Counted from the stretch's first letter, positions 1 through 9,524 are shown. The stretch: 64,000 nucleotides of DNA from Shewanella xiamenensis (GCF_014647135.1 NZ_BMOP01000004.1:236430-300429), one strand, 5' to 3'. The notes: generated by a model from the letters alone, not told the origin. Program-made: numbers and translations.

Positions 1-1635
1 CGTCGCAGTCTCATCGGACATCGCCTTGGCTTTACCCATGCTACGACCTAAGAACACTTCACCTTCTTCCTCGGCATAGAGTAATGGACCAAGCTTGTCG
101 GAGAAGCCCCATTGGGTCACCATATTACGGGCAATCGATGTGGCGTATTTAATGTCTTGCGAAGCGCCTGTAGACACTTTTTCGCTACCGTAGATCAGCT
201 CTTCGGCTAAACGACCACCGTAGGCAACCGAAATCTGGCTTTCTAACTTACGACGGCTTTGGCTAATCGCATCGGCCTCAGGTAAGAAGAAGGTCACGCC
301 GAGTGCACGACCACGTGGAATAATGGTGACCTTGTGCACAGGGTCATGCTCTGGCACTAAACAGCCCACAATCGCGTGGCCCGCTTCGTGGTATGCCGTC
401 ATTTCTTTCTCGGCTTCTGACATCACCATAGAGCGGCGCTCAGCACCCATCATGATCTTGTCTTTTGCACGCTCGAATTCTTCCATACCAACAACACGGC
501 GGTTACCGCGCGCCGCAAACAGTGCAGCCTCGTTAACTAAGTTGGCTAAATCGGCACCGGAGAAACCTGGGGTACCACGGGCAATCACGCTCGCTTTAAC
601 ATCTTCAGAAAGTGGCACTTTACGCATATGCACTTTAAGAATTTGCTCACGACCGCGAACATCTGGCAAGCCAACAACCACTTGACGGTCGAAACGACCT
701 GGACGCAGCAGCGCAGAGTCCAATACGTCAGGGCGGTTGGTCGCCGCAATCACGATAATCCCTTCGTTACCTTCGAAGCCATCCATCTCAACCAGCATCT
801 GGTTAAGGGTTTGCTCACGCTCATCGTGACCACCACCTAAGCCTGCGCCACGTTGGCGACCTACGGCATCGATTTCGTCGATGAAGATGATACAAGGGGC
901 TGATTTCTTCGCTTGTTCAAACATATCACGCACACGAGATGCACCGACACCGACGAACATTTCTACGAAGTCAGAACCTGAAATGGTAAAGAAAGGTACC
1001 TTTGACTCGCCCGCAATCGCTTTAGCCAGTAAGGTTTTACCTGTACCTGGCGGGCCAACCATGAGCACGCCCGTTGGAATACGGCCACCCAGTTTTTGGA
1101 ATTTGGTTGGATCACGCAGGTAATCGACCAGCTCTTTCACTTCTTCTTTGGCTTCATCACAGCCAGCAACGTCAGCAAAAGTGGTCTTGATTTGATCTTC
1201 GCTCATCAGCTTGGCTTTGCTCTTGCCAAAGGACATAGCGCCTTTGCCACCGCCGCCCTGCATTTGACGCATAAAGAAAATCCATACCCCAATCAGCAGC
1301 AACATCGGGAACCAAGAAATAAAGATCTGGGTTAAGAACCCCGATTCTTCGGCTTCTTGGCCTTTCATGGTGATGCCTTTACGGTCAAGATCATTAATTA
1401 AATCTTGGTCATACAGTGGCATGATGGTCGTGAATTTTTCGCCAGTGCGCTTAGAACCTTCGATAGTACGTTGGTCACTTTTCACTTCAACGCTGGCGAC
1501 TTGTCCATCACGAACATTGTCTAGGAAAGTAGAATAATCCATCTTCTGCGATGACGAAGAAGAGGGGGAGTAACCCTGAAACACTGACATCAGCACAACG
1601 GCGATGACAACCCAGAGTATTAGATTTTTTGCCAT
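1..1635 (-). CDS. ftsH: ATP-dependent zinc metalloprotease FtsH (C-terminus outside window)
   Basis: Membrane-anchored AAA+ protease that degrades misassembled membrane proteins and short-lived regulators. Reading from the ATG at 1635, 545 codons are present. An N-terminal membrane segment (about residues 4-22) and a second (about 103-121) flank a periplasmic part. The AAA domain has Walker A GPPGTGKT near 194, Walker B FIDEID, and the second region of homology [20 protein letters not shown]. The zinc motif HEAGH lies at 416-420. The family is about 640-650 residues, so roughly 100 C-terminal residues lie beyond base 1. It follows rlmE by 53 bp on the same strand, as in E. coli, and is probably co-transcribed from the promoter before rlmE. 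Identification is certain; only the end is missing. Confidence 0.98.
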   Translation of the reverse strand, partial: MAKNLILWVVIAVVLMSVFQGYSPSSSSSQKMDYSTFLDNVRDGQVASVEVKSDQRTIEGSKRTGEKFTTIMPLYDQDLINDLDRKGITMKGQEAEESGFLTQIFISWFPMLLLIGVWIFFMRQMQGGGGKGAMSFGKSKAKLMSEDQIKTTFADVAGCDEAKEEVKELVDYLRDPTKFQKLGGRIPTGVLMVGPPGTGKTLLAKAIAGESKVPFFTISGSDFVEMFVGVGASRVRDMFEQAKKSAPCIIFIDEIDAVGRQRGAGLGGGHDEREQTLNQMLVEMDGFEGNEGIIVIAATNRPDVLDSALLRPGRFDRQVVVGLPDVRGREQILKVHMRKVPLSEDVKASVIARGTPGFSGADLANLVNEAALFAARGNRRVVGMEEFERAKDKIMMGAERRSMVMSEAEKEMTAYHEAGHAIVGCLVPEHDPVHKVTIIPRGRALGVTFFLPEADAISQSRRKLESQISVAYGGRLAEELIYGSEKVSTGASQDIKYATSIARNMVTQWGFSDKLGPLLYAEEEGEVFLGRSMGKAKAMSDETAT

Positions 1636-1688
1636 GTCACTCAAATTACTAGACCTCATAAAGTCTTGCGATGATTAACGCTAGAGTA

Positions 1689-2318
1689 CTACAACTTGTA
1701 CCCTGTCGCCACAAGATAGACCTCACGGGAGCGTGCCCGCGACGAGTCCGGTTTACGTGTTTTTACGACTTTGAATGCCTCTTTAACCGCCTTCATATAT
1801 TCGTCAAACCCCTCCCCCTGAAAGACTTTGACCGCAAAACTGCCGTTAGGTGCCAAAACTTGATGACACATATCTAACGCCAACTCGACTAAATACATGG
1901 CGCGCGGCTGATCGACACCATCTGAACCACTCATGTTGGGCGCCATATCAGACAATACAACGTCAACCTTATCCGCACCGACGCGAGTTAGCAATGCTTC
2001 GAGCACTTTCTCTTCACGAAAGTCCCCTTGCAAGAAATCCACGCCGACGATGGGATCCATAGGTAAAATATCACAGGCGATGACTTTACCTTTGTCTCCA
2101 GCTAGCTTAACAGCAACCTGTGACCAACCACCTGGAGCGGCCCCTAAGTCAACAACCGTCATACCTGGGCGGATCAATTGATCCTTTTGCTGAAGCTCTT
2201 CAAGCTTAAACGCAGCGCGAGAACGCAATCCCCGTTTCTGTGCTAGTTTGACATAATGATCATCAAAGTGTTCCAGCATCCAGCGATTGGAACTGGCCGT
2301 ACGTTTTTTACCTGACAT
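1689..2318 (-). CDS. rlmE: 23S rRNA 2'-O-ribose U2552 methyltransferase RlmE (FtsJ/RrmJ)
   Basis: SAM-dependent heat-shock methyltransferase that modifies U2552 of 23S rRNA in the 50S subunit. 209 residues, the normal length. The SAM-binding motif [15 protein letters not shown] is near residue 55. The K-D-K-E catalytic set can be seen in [27 protein letters not shown] and [10 protein letters not shown]. It is the first gene of the rlmE-ftsH operon and is divergent from yhbY, the same arrangement as in E. coli. Confidence 0.97.
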   Translation of the reverse strand: MSGKKRTASSNRWMLEHFDDHYVKLAQKRGLRSRAAFKLEELQQKDQLIRPGMTVVDLGAAPGGWSQVAVKLAGDKGKVIACDILPMDPIVGVDFLQGDFREEKVLEALLTRVGADKVDVVLSDMAPNMSGSDGVDQPRAMYLVELALDMCHQVLAPNGSFAVKVFQGEGFDEYMKAVKEAFKVVKTRKPDSSRARSREVYLVATGYKL

Positions 2319-2353
2319 TTAAAATCCGCAACAATTGAGAGTTACACAAAGGC

Positions 2354-2382
2354 TATATAAGGGTAGAATAGCGGTTTTTCAA
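2354..2382 (-). promoter_or_regulatory. Promoter of rlmE-ftsH, sigma70 and possibly sigma32 type
   Basis: On the minus strand TTGAAA (2382-2377) and TATATA (2359-2354) are separated by exactly 17 bp, about 36 bp before the rlmE start. The same bases read as GTTGAAA, a 13-bp spacer and CCCTTATAT, which resembles a sigma32 heat-shock promoter (CTTGAAA / CCCCATNT). E. coli rrmJ-ftsH is known to be sigma32-controlled, so heat induction here is a reasonable inference. Confidence 0.6.
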
Positions 2383-2408
2383 CAGTAACTCAGCAAAAGT
2401 TGGTAGAA

Positions 2409-2708
2409 ATGAACTTAACAACCAAACAAAAACAGCATTTAAAAGGTCTGGCGCATAATTTAAAGCCAGTGGTGCTGCTTGGTGCCAATGGATTGACTGA
2501 AGGTGTACTCGCTGAAATTGAAAGCGCACTCGCTTATCATGAATTGATTAAAGTGAAAGTAGCCTCTGCCGACAGAGAGCTAAAAAATGCCATCGTTGAT
2601 GCCATAGTACGTGAAACTCAATCTGCAAAAGTGCAACTTATTGGTCATATTCTGGTGATTTATCGTCAATCACCAGAAATGAAAATTGCTTTGCCAAGAG
2701 CGAAATAA
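2409..2708 (+). CDS. yhbY: CRM-domain ribosome-assembly RNA-binding protein YhbY
   Basis: Small single-domain CRM protein that associates with pre-50S ribosomal particles. 99 residues from the ATG at 2409 (MNLTTKQKQHLKGLAH), which matches the start and length of the E. coli protein; an upstream in-frame TTG at 2400 would only add three residues. The CRM GxxG loop is seen in LGANGLTEG. Divergent from rlmE and ended by a strong hairpin. Confidence 0.95.
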   Translation: MNLTTKQKQHLKGLAHNLKPVVLLGANGLTEGVLAEIESALAYHELIKVKVASADRELKNAIVDAIVRETQSAKVQLIGHILVIYRQSPEMKIALPRAK

Positions 2709-2720
2709 TTTTCCAGCCTT

Positions 2721-2760
2721 AAACAAAACGGCCACTCAAATGAGTGGCCGTTTTGTTTTA
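2721..2760. terminator. Bidirectional terminator between yhbY and secF
   Basis: Perfect inverted repeat AAACAAAACGGCCACTCA / TGAGTGGCCGTTTTGTTT with a short loop. It has T-rich tails on both strands and lies between two convergent genes, so it probably ends both transcripts. Confidence 0.9.
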
Positions 2761-2764
2761 ACGT

Positions 2765-3649
2765 CTACGGTGTATCACTAATGGGTTTAACTTGATAGTG
2801 CTCAGGGGCTAAGCCGAGAAACTCTGGCAAGGAGGTCCCGACTGATATCGAGGAGAACGTGCCGGTTAAAATGCCGATAAACATGGCTATCGAGAACCCT
2901 TCTAGCGGCCCACCGCCCATTATCCATAGTGCTCCAACCGTCATCAGAGTGGTCCCCGAGGTCACCATAGTGCGCGAAAATGTCGCGACAATCGCTTGGT
3001 TGTTAATCTCCTGAATCGCAAGTTTGGGTTTTGCAATCAATAACTCACGAATACGATCGGCAATAATGATTGAGTCATTCAGTGAGTAGCCAAGGATAGC
3101 CAGCACCGCCGCGAGCACAGTTAGATTAAATTCCATCTGTGTCAGCGCAAAAAACGCGAGTACAAAAATGACGTCGTGTACTAACGCAAATAGCGCACCA
3201 GAGGCGAGGCGCCATTCAAAGCGATAACTCAAATAGCCTAAGATAGCTAACATAGCGACTAATAACGCGAGTCCCCCCTGCTCTGCCAGCTCTTTACCCA
3301 CCTGCGGGCCGACAATACTGGTATTTAGCACTTGCACTTCGCCCAGTGGCGCTAAGGTTTGCGCAATATCCACATTGCTTTGTGCAGTGTCGGCATAACG
3401 CAATACCCAACGCCCAGGCTCACTCGCAGATATCACAGTCACTTCTTGCTGATAAGCCGCGTTCAGTAATGGCTGCAATTCGCTAGTGGTGATTCTTTTA
3501 TCAAGTTGTACTTCGGTTACCACCCCGCCAGTAAAATCTAAGCCCCAATTAAAACCCTTCACGCCGATGATAGTAAGTGAGGCCAGCATTAAAAAGATCG
3601 AGATAGCGCTCGAAATATAACGCCATTTAGTCAGATTAATATTCTTCAT
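2765..3649 (-). CDS. secF: Protein-export membrane protein SecF
   Basis: Inner-membrane partner of SecD in the accessory Sec complex that uses the proton gradient to help release exported proteins in the periplasm. 294 residues, slightly shorter than the usual 310-325. An N-terminal membrane segment precedes the conserved GLDFTGG motif (about residue 36). After the small periplasmic domain come five more membrane segments, with LGYSLNDSIIIADRIRE in the core. Two bases separate it from secD, so the pair is translated as one unit. The usual neighbours yajC, tgt and queA are absent, which suggests a second, stand-alone secDF copy in this genome (inference). Confidence 0.95.
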   Translation of the reverse strand: MKNINLTKWRYISSAISIFLMLASLTIIGVKGFNWGLDFTGGVVTEVQLDKRITTSELQPLLNAAYQQEVTVISASEPGRWVLRYADTAQSNVDIAQTLAPLGEVQVLNTSIVGPQVGKELAEQGGLALLVAMLAILGYLSYRFEWRLASGALFALVHDVIFVLAFFALTQMEFNLTVLAAVLAILGYSLNDSIIIADRIRELLIAKPKLAIQEINNQAIVATFSRTMVTSGTTLMTVGALWIMGGGPLEGFSIAMFIGILTGTFSSISVGTSLPEFLGLAPEHYQVKPISDTP

Positions 3650-3651
3650 TT

Positions 3652-5526
3652 TTATACCCTCACATGACGGCGCGCATCACGCCCATAAACAAGGTTAATC
3701 AAGGCTCTTGAAGCAAAAATACCGGTAAACATACTGGTCAGAAGACCTAAGCCTAAGGTCAAGGCAAAACCTTGGATCGGACCATTACCGATGGAATAGA
3801 GCACAACTGCGGTGATCATCGTAGTGAAGTTGGCGTCGAAAATGGTTGAAAATGCACTATCAAAACCAGTATCGATGGCAAGGGCAAAGCTTCGTCCTTC
3901 CTTTAACTTATCTTTTATCCGTTCGAATATCAGCACGTTAGTATCGACCGCCATGCCGACAGTCAATACTAGACCTGCAATACCAGGTAAGGTCAGTACT
4001 GCTCCAGGAATAAGCGCTAGTAGGCCAAACAGGATCACCATATTAGAAATCAGTGCCACGTTTGCCACCCAACCGAGGCGGCGATACCAGAGCGCCATAA
4101 ATAGCAGCGTAATCCCCATACCTAAACCGAGTGCGGCAAAGCCGTTTTCAATATTTTCAGCACCAAGTGTTGGGCCAATCGTGCGTTCTTCAACGATTGT
4201 TACAGGCGCCGTCATTGAACCTGCACGCAGCAGCAGCGCTAATTGTTGCGCTTCTTGATAAGTCCCTGCACCAGTAATACGGAAACGATCACCTAGTTGG
4301 GATTGAATGGTCGCGACGCTAATGATCTGTTGTGTTTGCTTAGCTTTGCCCTGCTCATCCCGGCTATATTCGCTATAGGATGTTGCCATCGGCTTACCGA
4401 TATTGGCGCGGGAGAACTCCGACATCTTCTGCCCGCCAATACGGTCGAGGTGAATGTTCACTTCGGCCATGCCCATTTCACCAATATTGGCACGGGCATC
4501 GACAATATGATCGCCACCTAATACGGGCGTGCGTGCCACATAAACGGGATTGCCAGATTTGTCCTTCAGCACCTGCGCGTTCACTGAACCCGATTCTTTA
4601 ACCTCAAAAAAGGCCAAGCTTGCGGTCGCACCAATCACGTTTTTCGCGGCGGCGGGGTCTTGCACACCAGGCAGCTCGATGCGGATACGGTGTTCACCCT
4701 GACGCTGCACTAGAGCCTCAGTGATCCCCAACTCTTCAATACGGCTACGCATGATTTGCAGGTTTTGCTGCACCGTTAAATTACGTAACTTAATTTGCTC
4801 ATCTTGAGCAAGTTTGACCACTAAGCCATTATCCCCATTGGTTAATTGCCAAGTTGGATAGCTTTGCTGGATAAACTGACGTATGGCAGCACGGGCGTTA
4901 TTGTCTGATGCTGAAGCATCCGTTAATGCAACCGCTATTTGTAATCCGGCATCATCGCGCGTGTTGTCAATACGCACACTGGCGCCACGGATTTGTTGTT
5001 CGCGTAAAAATTGTCTTAAGGATTCGACTAGGGCATCTGCTTGGGCTTGGTAGACAGGTTGTACATCCACATCCAGCAAAAATTGCACCCCGCCGCGTAA
5101 ATCAAGCCCGAGCTTAATCGGTTCAAAACCCATATTTTGCAGCCAACTCGGCGCAGCACTCACCAATGCCAGCGTGAGTTCTTTCGGCTCACTCACCATG
5201 GATGACACTAAGGTCTTCACTAAGGTTTGCTCGCTGTCATCATTCAGTACAATAAGGGTTTGCCCATCTTCTGAGCTATTGGCGTTGCCATGTTGGGCAT
5301 GCTTAACTTCGATACGCTTCACCTCAACGCCCTGCGCTTTTAATTTATCCCGCAGTTCAATAGGGGTTAAGTTAAGCCCTGCTTTAGCGCCCACCTGCAC
5401 TGCGGCGTCTTCACCATACCAAGTCGGTAAAGCGCTAAATAACATCACAATAATCGTGACAATTAGCACAACGTATTTCCAAGCTGAATAATGATTTAGC
5501 AGCTTTTTACTCTGAATTTTATCCAT
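3652..5526 (-). CDS. secD: Protein translocase subunit SecD
   Basis: Large RND-type subunit of SecDF. From the ATG at 5526 (MDKIQSKKLLNHYSAWKY) the protein has 624 residues, close to the usual 600-620. The frame is open upstream to 5592, but those residues do not look like a SecD N-terminus. The layout is membrane segment 1, then LGLDLRGGVQFLLDVD, the large periplasmic P1 domain, and five C-terminal membrane segments with MAVDTNVLIFERIKD, which carries the conserved acidic proton-path residue. It is the first gene of the pair with secF. Confidence 0.95.
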   Translation of the reverse strand: MDKIQSKKLLNHYSAWKYVVLIVTIIVMLFSALPTWYGEDAAVQVGAKAGLNLTPIELRDKLKAQGVEVKRIEVKHAQHGNANSSEDGQTLIVLNDDSEQTLVKTLVSSMVSEPKELTLALVSAAPSWLQNMGFEPIKLGLDLRGGVQFLLDVDVQPVYQAQADALVESLRQFLREQQIRGASVRIDNTRDDAGLQIAVALTDASASDNNARAAIRQFIQQSYPTWQLTNGDNGLVVKLAQDEQIKLRNLTVQQNLQIMRSRIEELGITEALVQRQGEHRIRIELPGVQDPAAAKNVIGATASLAFFEVKESGSVNAQVLKDKSGNPVYVARTPVLGGDHIVDARANIGEMGMAEVNIHLDRIGGQKMSEFSRANIGKPMATSYSEYSRDEQGKAKQTQQIISVATIQSQLGDRFRITGAGTYQEAQQLALLLRAGSMTAPVTIVEERTIGPTLGAENIENGFAALGLGMGITLLFMALWYRRLGWVANVALISNMVILFGLLALIPGAVLTLPGIAGLVLTVGMAVDTNVLIFERIKDKLKEGRSFALAIDTGFDSAFSTIFDANFTTMITAVVLYSIGNGPIQGFALTLGLGLLTSMFTGIFASRALINLVYGRDARRHVRV

Positions 5527-5903
5527 AGATATCACTCGCATAGTTTTGCACGCTCGGATAGTAATCAGTGGCGTATTAACGCCTTCAAACATGAGCGCAC
5601 AATCACTGTATGTACGGTGAAACCTGTAAACACGAATTCAACAAAGAGTACGCTAAACGCAGCAAACTCAGTGGTGATAACCGATTCAAATCCGTCTAAA
5701 CCGAATGCGTTTAATCCAATGCAATTCAGTCATATCAGCGGCTATCATTCCGCAGGCTTTGAGGCTAGGTTATCGGGTACAGGTTTCGGATGACAAAATG
5801 CAAAGTTAATCAAAGGCATCCTTAACGACCTATGGTTCAGATGACAAACTCAAACGGTATCGTTATGGATAAGCCTTGCTAACTTGCAACAGGGAGCGGT
5901 GAA
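5527..5903. other. Non-coding stretch upstream of secD
   Basis: About 375 bp between the secD start and the end of the next minus-strand gene. It must hold the secDF promoter and the 3' end of the exported-protein gene. I see no convincing hairpin terminator, repeat or short gene in it. Confidence 0.5.
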
Positions 5904-6440
5904 TTAAGCGGCTTGCTGACTAAAGCGATATTGGAGGTTGGAGACTTTCCAGCCGGAGATCCGCGCGGGTGAAGATTCGGCTAAGAGGGTCCAATCCGGG
6001 CGAGCATCGAGGCGAATATTTTCCCCTAATGCGGGCGCAGGCTCTGGTTCAAACTCAAAGGCCAACTGGTAAACAGGCTTCACTTCACGCATATCATGCT
6101 GAACAAGATTGATAAAGCGCTGGGAGTTAACCGGGGCAAAATTAAAATCGTCAGAATGACTAACGAATTCAGGCTCGGAACAATCGGAGGCTTGCACCTT
6201 ATCAGAGGCAATGCAAACCGCTTGACTCTCGTCCGCAGTCGATTGTTCAGTTGAATGGCGCGATGTCGTATTTTCTTGCGCTGTGATTGACGGCGTATCG
6301 GCTGTCAGCACAGTTGTCACTACTGTTTTAGGCGCAAAATGCTGAGCGGTTAAGCTGCGCGGCGCATAGCCACTCGAATGGGCGATCAAAATGATCGACA
6401 CACAGAGTAACATTAATCCTTGGCGCCAAAACTTAATCAA
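5904..6440 (-). CDS. Uncharacterised exported or membrane-anchored protein
   Basis: 178 residues from a TTG (GGA seven bases upstream). Residues 5-24 form a hydrophobic signal or anchor after a short basic start, followed by a Thr/Ser-rich, probably disordered stretch to about residue 85. A more structured C-terminal third contains VYQLAFEFEPEPAPALGENIRLDARPDW. Two Cys (in AVCIASD and SDCSEP) could form a disulfide. I do not recognise a family. It lies between greA and secD on the same strand, but greA has its own terminator, so it is probably a separate unit. Confidence 0.65.
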   Translation of the reverse strand: MIKFWRQGLMLLCVSIILIAHSSGYAPRSLTAQHFAPKTVVTTVLTADTPSITAQENTTSRHSTEQSTADESQAVCIASDKVQASDCSEPEFVSHSDDFNFAPVNSQRFINLVQHDMREVKPVYQLAFEFEPEPAPALGENIRLDARPDWTLLAESSPARISGWKVSNLQYRFSQQAA

Positions 6441-6654
6441 ACTCAGATCCTAAATGGTGCACGCAGCAATTTACGTGAAAAATGTTTACAGGAAAAACAA
6501 CGCTTTCTTGAATAGCTTTATTAAAAACATAGAAAGTTCCAAGCATGCAGCTTAAGTAACTGCCAACTCAGAGGCAAATTAAACTTTATCCATCTTTCTA
6601 AGTTTGCACTGCAAAGAGACTTATTGCGCAACGTGTTAAGTATCAAAAAGACAT

Positions 6655-6678
6655 AAAAAAGCCGCTAAAAGCGGCTTT
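6655..6678 (-). terminator. Rho-independent terminator after greA
   Basis: On the minus strand AAAGCCGC-TTTTA-GCGGCTTT is followed by a run of T, 30 bp after the greA stop. It should separate greA from the exported-protein gene. Confidence 0.9.
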
Positions 6679-6708
6679 CAATGGTAAATAACCTGATGAT
6701 ATAAAGGC

Positions 6709-7185
6709 TTAGATATATTGCACCGAAATAATTTCGTAGTCGGTCAAACCACCGGGGGTCGTGATAGACACTTCATCCCCTTCATTTTTACCCACTAATC
6801 CTCGGGCGATCGGAGAGTTGACTGAAATCAGGTTTTCTTTGATGTTGGCTTCATCGTCACCTACGATTCGGTAGGTAACTTCAGCATCGGTATCGAGATT
6901 TAAGATAGTCACAGTCGCGCCAAAAATAATACGACCGTTGTTCACCATCTTAGTCACATCGATGATCTGCGCGTTAGAAAGTTTGCCTTCAATATCACGG
7001 ATACGCGCTTCACAAATACCTTGCTCTTCACGGGCTGCGTGGTATTCAGCGTTTTCCTTCAGATCGCCTAATTCTCTCGCTGAGGCAATCGCTTCAGTGA
7101 TTTTAGGGCGACGTTCAAACTTGAGCATATCTAACTCTTTACGCAGCTGTTCTGCACCGACAACTGTCATAGGAACCTTAGTCAT
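6709..7185 (-). CDS. greA: Transcription elongation factor GreA
   Basis: Binds the RNA polymerase secondary channel and stimulates cleavage of backtracked RNA. 158 residues, as in E. coli. The N-terminal coiled coil ends in the acidic tip [18 protein letters not shown] with the key D41 and E44 in place. The C-terminal FKBP-like domain has the usual [16 protein letters not shown]. Start at ATG 7185 with an upstream AAAGGAGACG. In many gammaproteobacteria greA follows carB, but here carAB lies about 47 kb away. Confidence 0.97.
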   Translation of the reverse strand: MTKVPMTVVGAEQLRKELDMLKFERRPKITEAIASARELGDLKENAEYHAAREEQGICEARIRDIEGKLSNAQIIDVTKMVNNGRIIFGATVTILNLDTDAEVTYRIVGDDEANIKENLISVNSPIARGLVGKNEGDEVSITTPGGLTDYEIISVQYI

Positions 7186-7395
7186 AACTTCTTTCGTCTC
7201 CTTTAAACAAAAGCAACCCGTGCCGACGCTAAGGTCAACACAGTAAAATCAGGGTGGAATTGCGCTATTCTAATCGTTATGCGCGTGGGATGCATCAAGA
7301 ACTGTGCACCCTTGCAGCTTACTGAAGCTAGCGCCCAGATGCTAGTAGTAAAGAATGATAGTGCGATCTTAATTACGGCAAGAGCTAAAAACAAA

Positions 7396-7424
7396 AATGC
7401 CCACAAACTAAGTTTGTGGGCATT
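7396..7424 (-). terminator. Terminator after the PepSY/DUF2271/DUF4198 operon
   Basis: A 14-bp perfect inverted repeat with a one-base centre (AATGCCCACAAACT / AGTTTGTGGGCATT). On the minus strand it is followed by TTTTGTTTTT, 27 bp after the DUF4198 stop codon. A 75-codon open frame runs through it and is not a gene. Confidence 0.9.
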
Positions 7425-7450
7425 AATCACTTTAGTAATAAAGTCTTAGC

Positions 7451-8269
7451 TTATTCAAGCCCTGCTTCGAAGGTCAAAAAGATTTCGCTTACCGTCTTAT
7501 CGGCAAGAGATTTATCAGGACTTGGGCGCTCGATAGAGGCATGTAATAAATAACGGCCAGCGGCAGGTAACGTCATCGCCACTTTACCTTCTTTATCAGA
7601 GGTTAAGCTAATTTCCTCTGGCTTGTTACGGTATAGGCTACCGTCCTTCATAATGGCTACGCTGACGCCTTCAACGGGCTTTCCATCATAAACAAATTGC
7701 AGTGTTGCAGGTTCATTCTCAACAATATCAGCAGGATGCGTGATAGGTACTAATTCTAAGTATTCACCTTTAGGTGCCAGTACCTTATCGGTTGGTTTAT
7801 TGCGAGTCACATAGGTTTCAACCCTCGCAACGGTTAATGAGCCTTTAAGATCATAGGCATCCTTTGGCATGACAGCTGCGGTCGCTTTTTTATCGAGACG
7901 GCTACGCACTACCTCTTCTTTTCCTTTGACTTTGTAAACCGAAAAATACCGAGGCGTAACTTCTTTCTCGAACTTATAGGTGCCGTCTTGTAATAGCTGC
8001 ACATCGAAAACCGATTTACGGCCGCCAGTGTAGCTCGAACTTGGTGAACTCGACTTGCCATCGGGTAAATACACTTTCACATCGCTAGCCGTAACAGGCT
8101 TATCAACCATAAACACTTGGTTACTAGCGGAAACATCAGAAGTAATCCAAACTGCCTCATTACTTTCTGCCGACACATTGTAGTGGCTAGGTAGAATCCA
8201 GCGGTCATGGCTGCTGGCAAATGGGCTGAGGCACAGTGCGCTAACTAAGGCAACAAAACGTAATTTCAT
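7451..8269 (-). CDS. DUF4198 family periplasmic protein
   Basis: Secreted beta-rich protein of the DUF4198 family, which is often found beside metal-transport and metal-reduction genes; its biochemical role is not established. I use the ATG at 8269 (MKLRFVALVSALCLSPFASS) because GGA sits seven bases before it; another ATG lies six bases upstream. This gives 272 residues. A signal peptide ends near SFASS-HDRW, and the mature N-terminus HDRWILPSHYNV is the family signature. The C-terminal part (VEGVSVAIMKDG ... LTSDKEGKVAMTLPAAGRYLL) looks like an Ig/carboxypeptidase-regulatory-type fold. It is the last gene of a three-gene operon with a Fur box. Confidence 0.88.
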   Translation of the reverse strand: MKLRFVALVSALCLSPFASSHDRWILPSHYNVSAESNEAVWITSDVSASNQVFMVDKPVTASDVKVYLPDGKSSSPSSSYTGGRKSVFDVQLLQDGTYKFEKEVTPRYFSVYKVKGKEEVVRSRLDKKATAAVMPKDAYDLKGSLTVARVETYVTRNKPTDKVLAPKGEYLELVPITHPADIVENEPATLQFVYDGKPVEGVSVAIMKDGSLYRNKPEEISLTSDKEGKVAMTLPAAGRYLLHASIERPSPDKSLADKTVSEIFLTFEAGLE

Positions 8270-8298
8270 CTTCATATCCTTTTCGTTAAATACTAGGC

Positions 8299-8814
8299 TT
8301 AGCGAGTCATGCCGCTTAAGCGAATATCAATGACGCCAGTTTCAGTGGTGGCGGGTAATTGGGCGGTAAAATCCCCCGCCGATAAATCAAAGTTTTGTCT
8401 GACCAAATCACGGCCACCATGCTCACGCACCACTTCGATAAACACCGTGTAGGAGGCAGGAACAAGAGGTTTACCTGCATCATCTTTTAAGTCCCAATCA
8501 ATTTTATAGTGGCCCGCAGGACGTGTAGCTGAGGCGATACCATCGACAAAGCTCATATCCTCACGTCCGGCTTTACGCCACCAACGACGAATATCCTTGA
8601 GCCATTTATGGCCTTCATCCCATACCCATAGGCTTATGGTTTTAACGGTTTGGCCCTTGGCATCCTCAACCCATACAGCCACATAGGGTCTGTGATACTG
8701 GCCCTCGGTAATTTCTGGCAAGGTTAAATCCACGGTCATTTTCGGTGCGGCCAATACCGCAGAACTCACAAACAACGCACCGATAGCGGTGGTGCGAATA
8801 AGATGACGCATCAT
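8299..8814 (-). CDS. DUF2271 family exported protein, possible flavinylation target
   Basis: 171 residues from the ATG at 8814, chosen because GGGAG stands nine bases upstream and the longer frame would overlap the preceding gene. A signal peptide covers residues 1-23 (ends VLAA). The mature part matches the DUF2271 pattern: YVAVWVEDAKGQTVKTISLW, WLKDIRRWWRKAG, and GHYKIDWDLKDDAGK. At residues 91-97 it reads DGIASAT, close to the D-x-x-[ST]-G-A-T motif where ApbE links FMN to Thr in RnfG and NqrC, except that Gly is replaced by Ser. Flavin attachment is only an inference. It sits between a PepSY membrane protein and DUF4198, apparently one transcript. Confidence 0.85.
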   Translation of the reverse strand: MMRHLIRTTAIGALFVSSAVLAAPKMTVDLTLPEITEGQYHRPYVAVWVEDAKGQTVKTISLWVWDEGHKWLKDIRRWWRKAGREDMSFVDGIASATRPAGHYKIDWDLKDDAGKPLVPASYTVFIEVVREHGGRDLVRQNFDLSAGDFTAQLPATTETGVIDIRLSGMTR

Positions 8815-8827
8815 CAAGCGGCTCTCC

Positions 8828-9424
8828 CTATGGAACAAAATAAACATAAACAAGTGCGCAGCCAGAGCTGACGATCACCATATAAAACAACGATTTTTTT
8901 AGTCTTTTGGTTTGAGGTAACAGTAAATAAGCACCCGTGAGTGAGAACAAAATAATCAACAGCGCACAAAGATCGAGTACCCAAGCCCAGACACTTCCAG
9001 TATTACGGCCCTTGTGCAGATCATTTAGCACTGCGACAACGCCATAATCTAAGGTCTCGATATAGGCTTTGCCGTCGAGCAGATCGAGGGTGACTGTGCG
9101 ATAGGTACCAGGCCCCTTACTCACTAGGCTGATTTCATCCTCATCGATATCGGCAGTGGTAATATCCATATCCCATTGACTTTTAAGCCAATGCCCCGCA
9201 GCTAAACGCCACTCGGGCTCCTGCGGCGCAGTGGGAATTAAATAACTGGGAATATCAAACTGCTCGCGCAGTGGCTCTTGATCCGCCGACGAAAACCAAT
9301 TGGGGTGATTTAAGGTGATCCCCGTAATCGCGAAAAATAGCATTAACAAAAGCAACGCCATTGAGACGTAGACATGGATAATGCGTGCGTAGGAAAGAGA
9401 TGATTTACTGACTTTAAATTTCAA
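8828..9424 (-). CDS. PepSY-associated transmembrane protein
   Basis: 198 residues from a TTG start (GAGAG seven bases upstream; no nearer ATG). Membrane segments lie at about 17-40, 140-163 and 176-197, with a PepSY-like periplasmic region in between (WRLAAGHWLKSQWDMDITTADIDEDEISLVSKGPG). His in the first segment (ARIIHVYVSM), NHPNW, and the DLHKGR motif before segment two are typical of PepSY_TM proteins and are probable heme-b ligands. Related proteins (FoxB, PiuB/FsqB types) are linked to reduction of ferric siderophores in the periplasm. First gene of the three-gene operon, with a Fur box about 100 bp upstream; its end is 14 bp from the DUF2271 start. Confidence 0.85.
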   Translation of the reverse strand: MKFKVSKSSLSYARIIHVYVSMALLLLMLFFAITGITLNHPNWFSSADQEPLREQFDIPSYLIPTAPQEPEWRLAAGHWLKSQWDMDITTADIDEDEISLVSKGPGTYRTVTLDLLDGKAYIETLDYGVVAVLNDLHKGRNTGSVWAWVLDLCALLIILFSLTGAYLLLPQTKRLKKSLFYMVIVSSGCALVYVYFVP

Positions 9425-9524
9425 CGACTGACTCTCAAAAAAGGTATTTCAGGGATTGCTGCCTAAAATCGCCAAAACACAGCAGAACTTAGTGCCTGTA
9501 TGAAATAAAATTAATGGGCTGATA

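Noticed and set aside
7203..7430. 75-codon minus-strand open frame before greA
   Set aside because: It runs through the perfect terminator hairpin at 7396-7424 and has no ribosome site; a chance frame.
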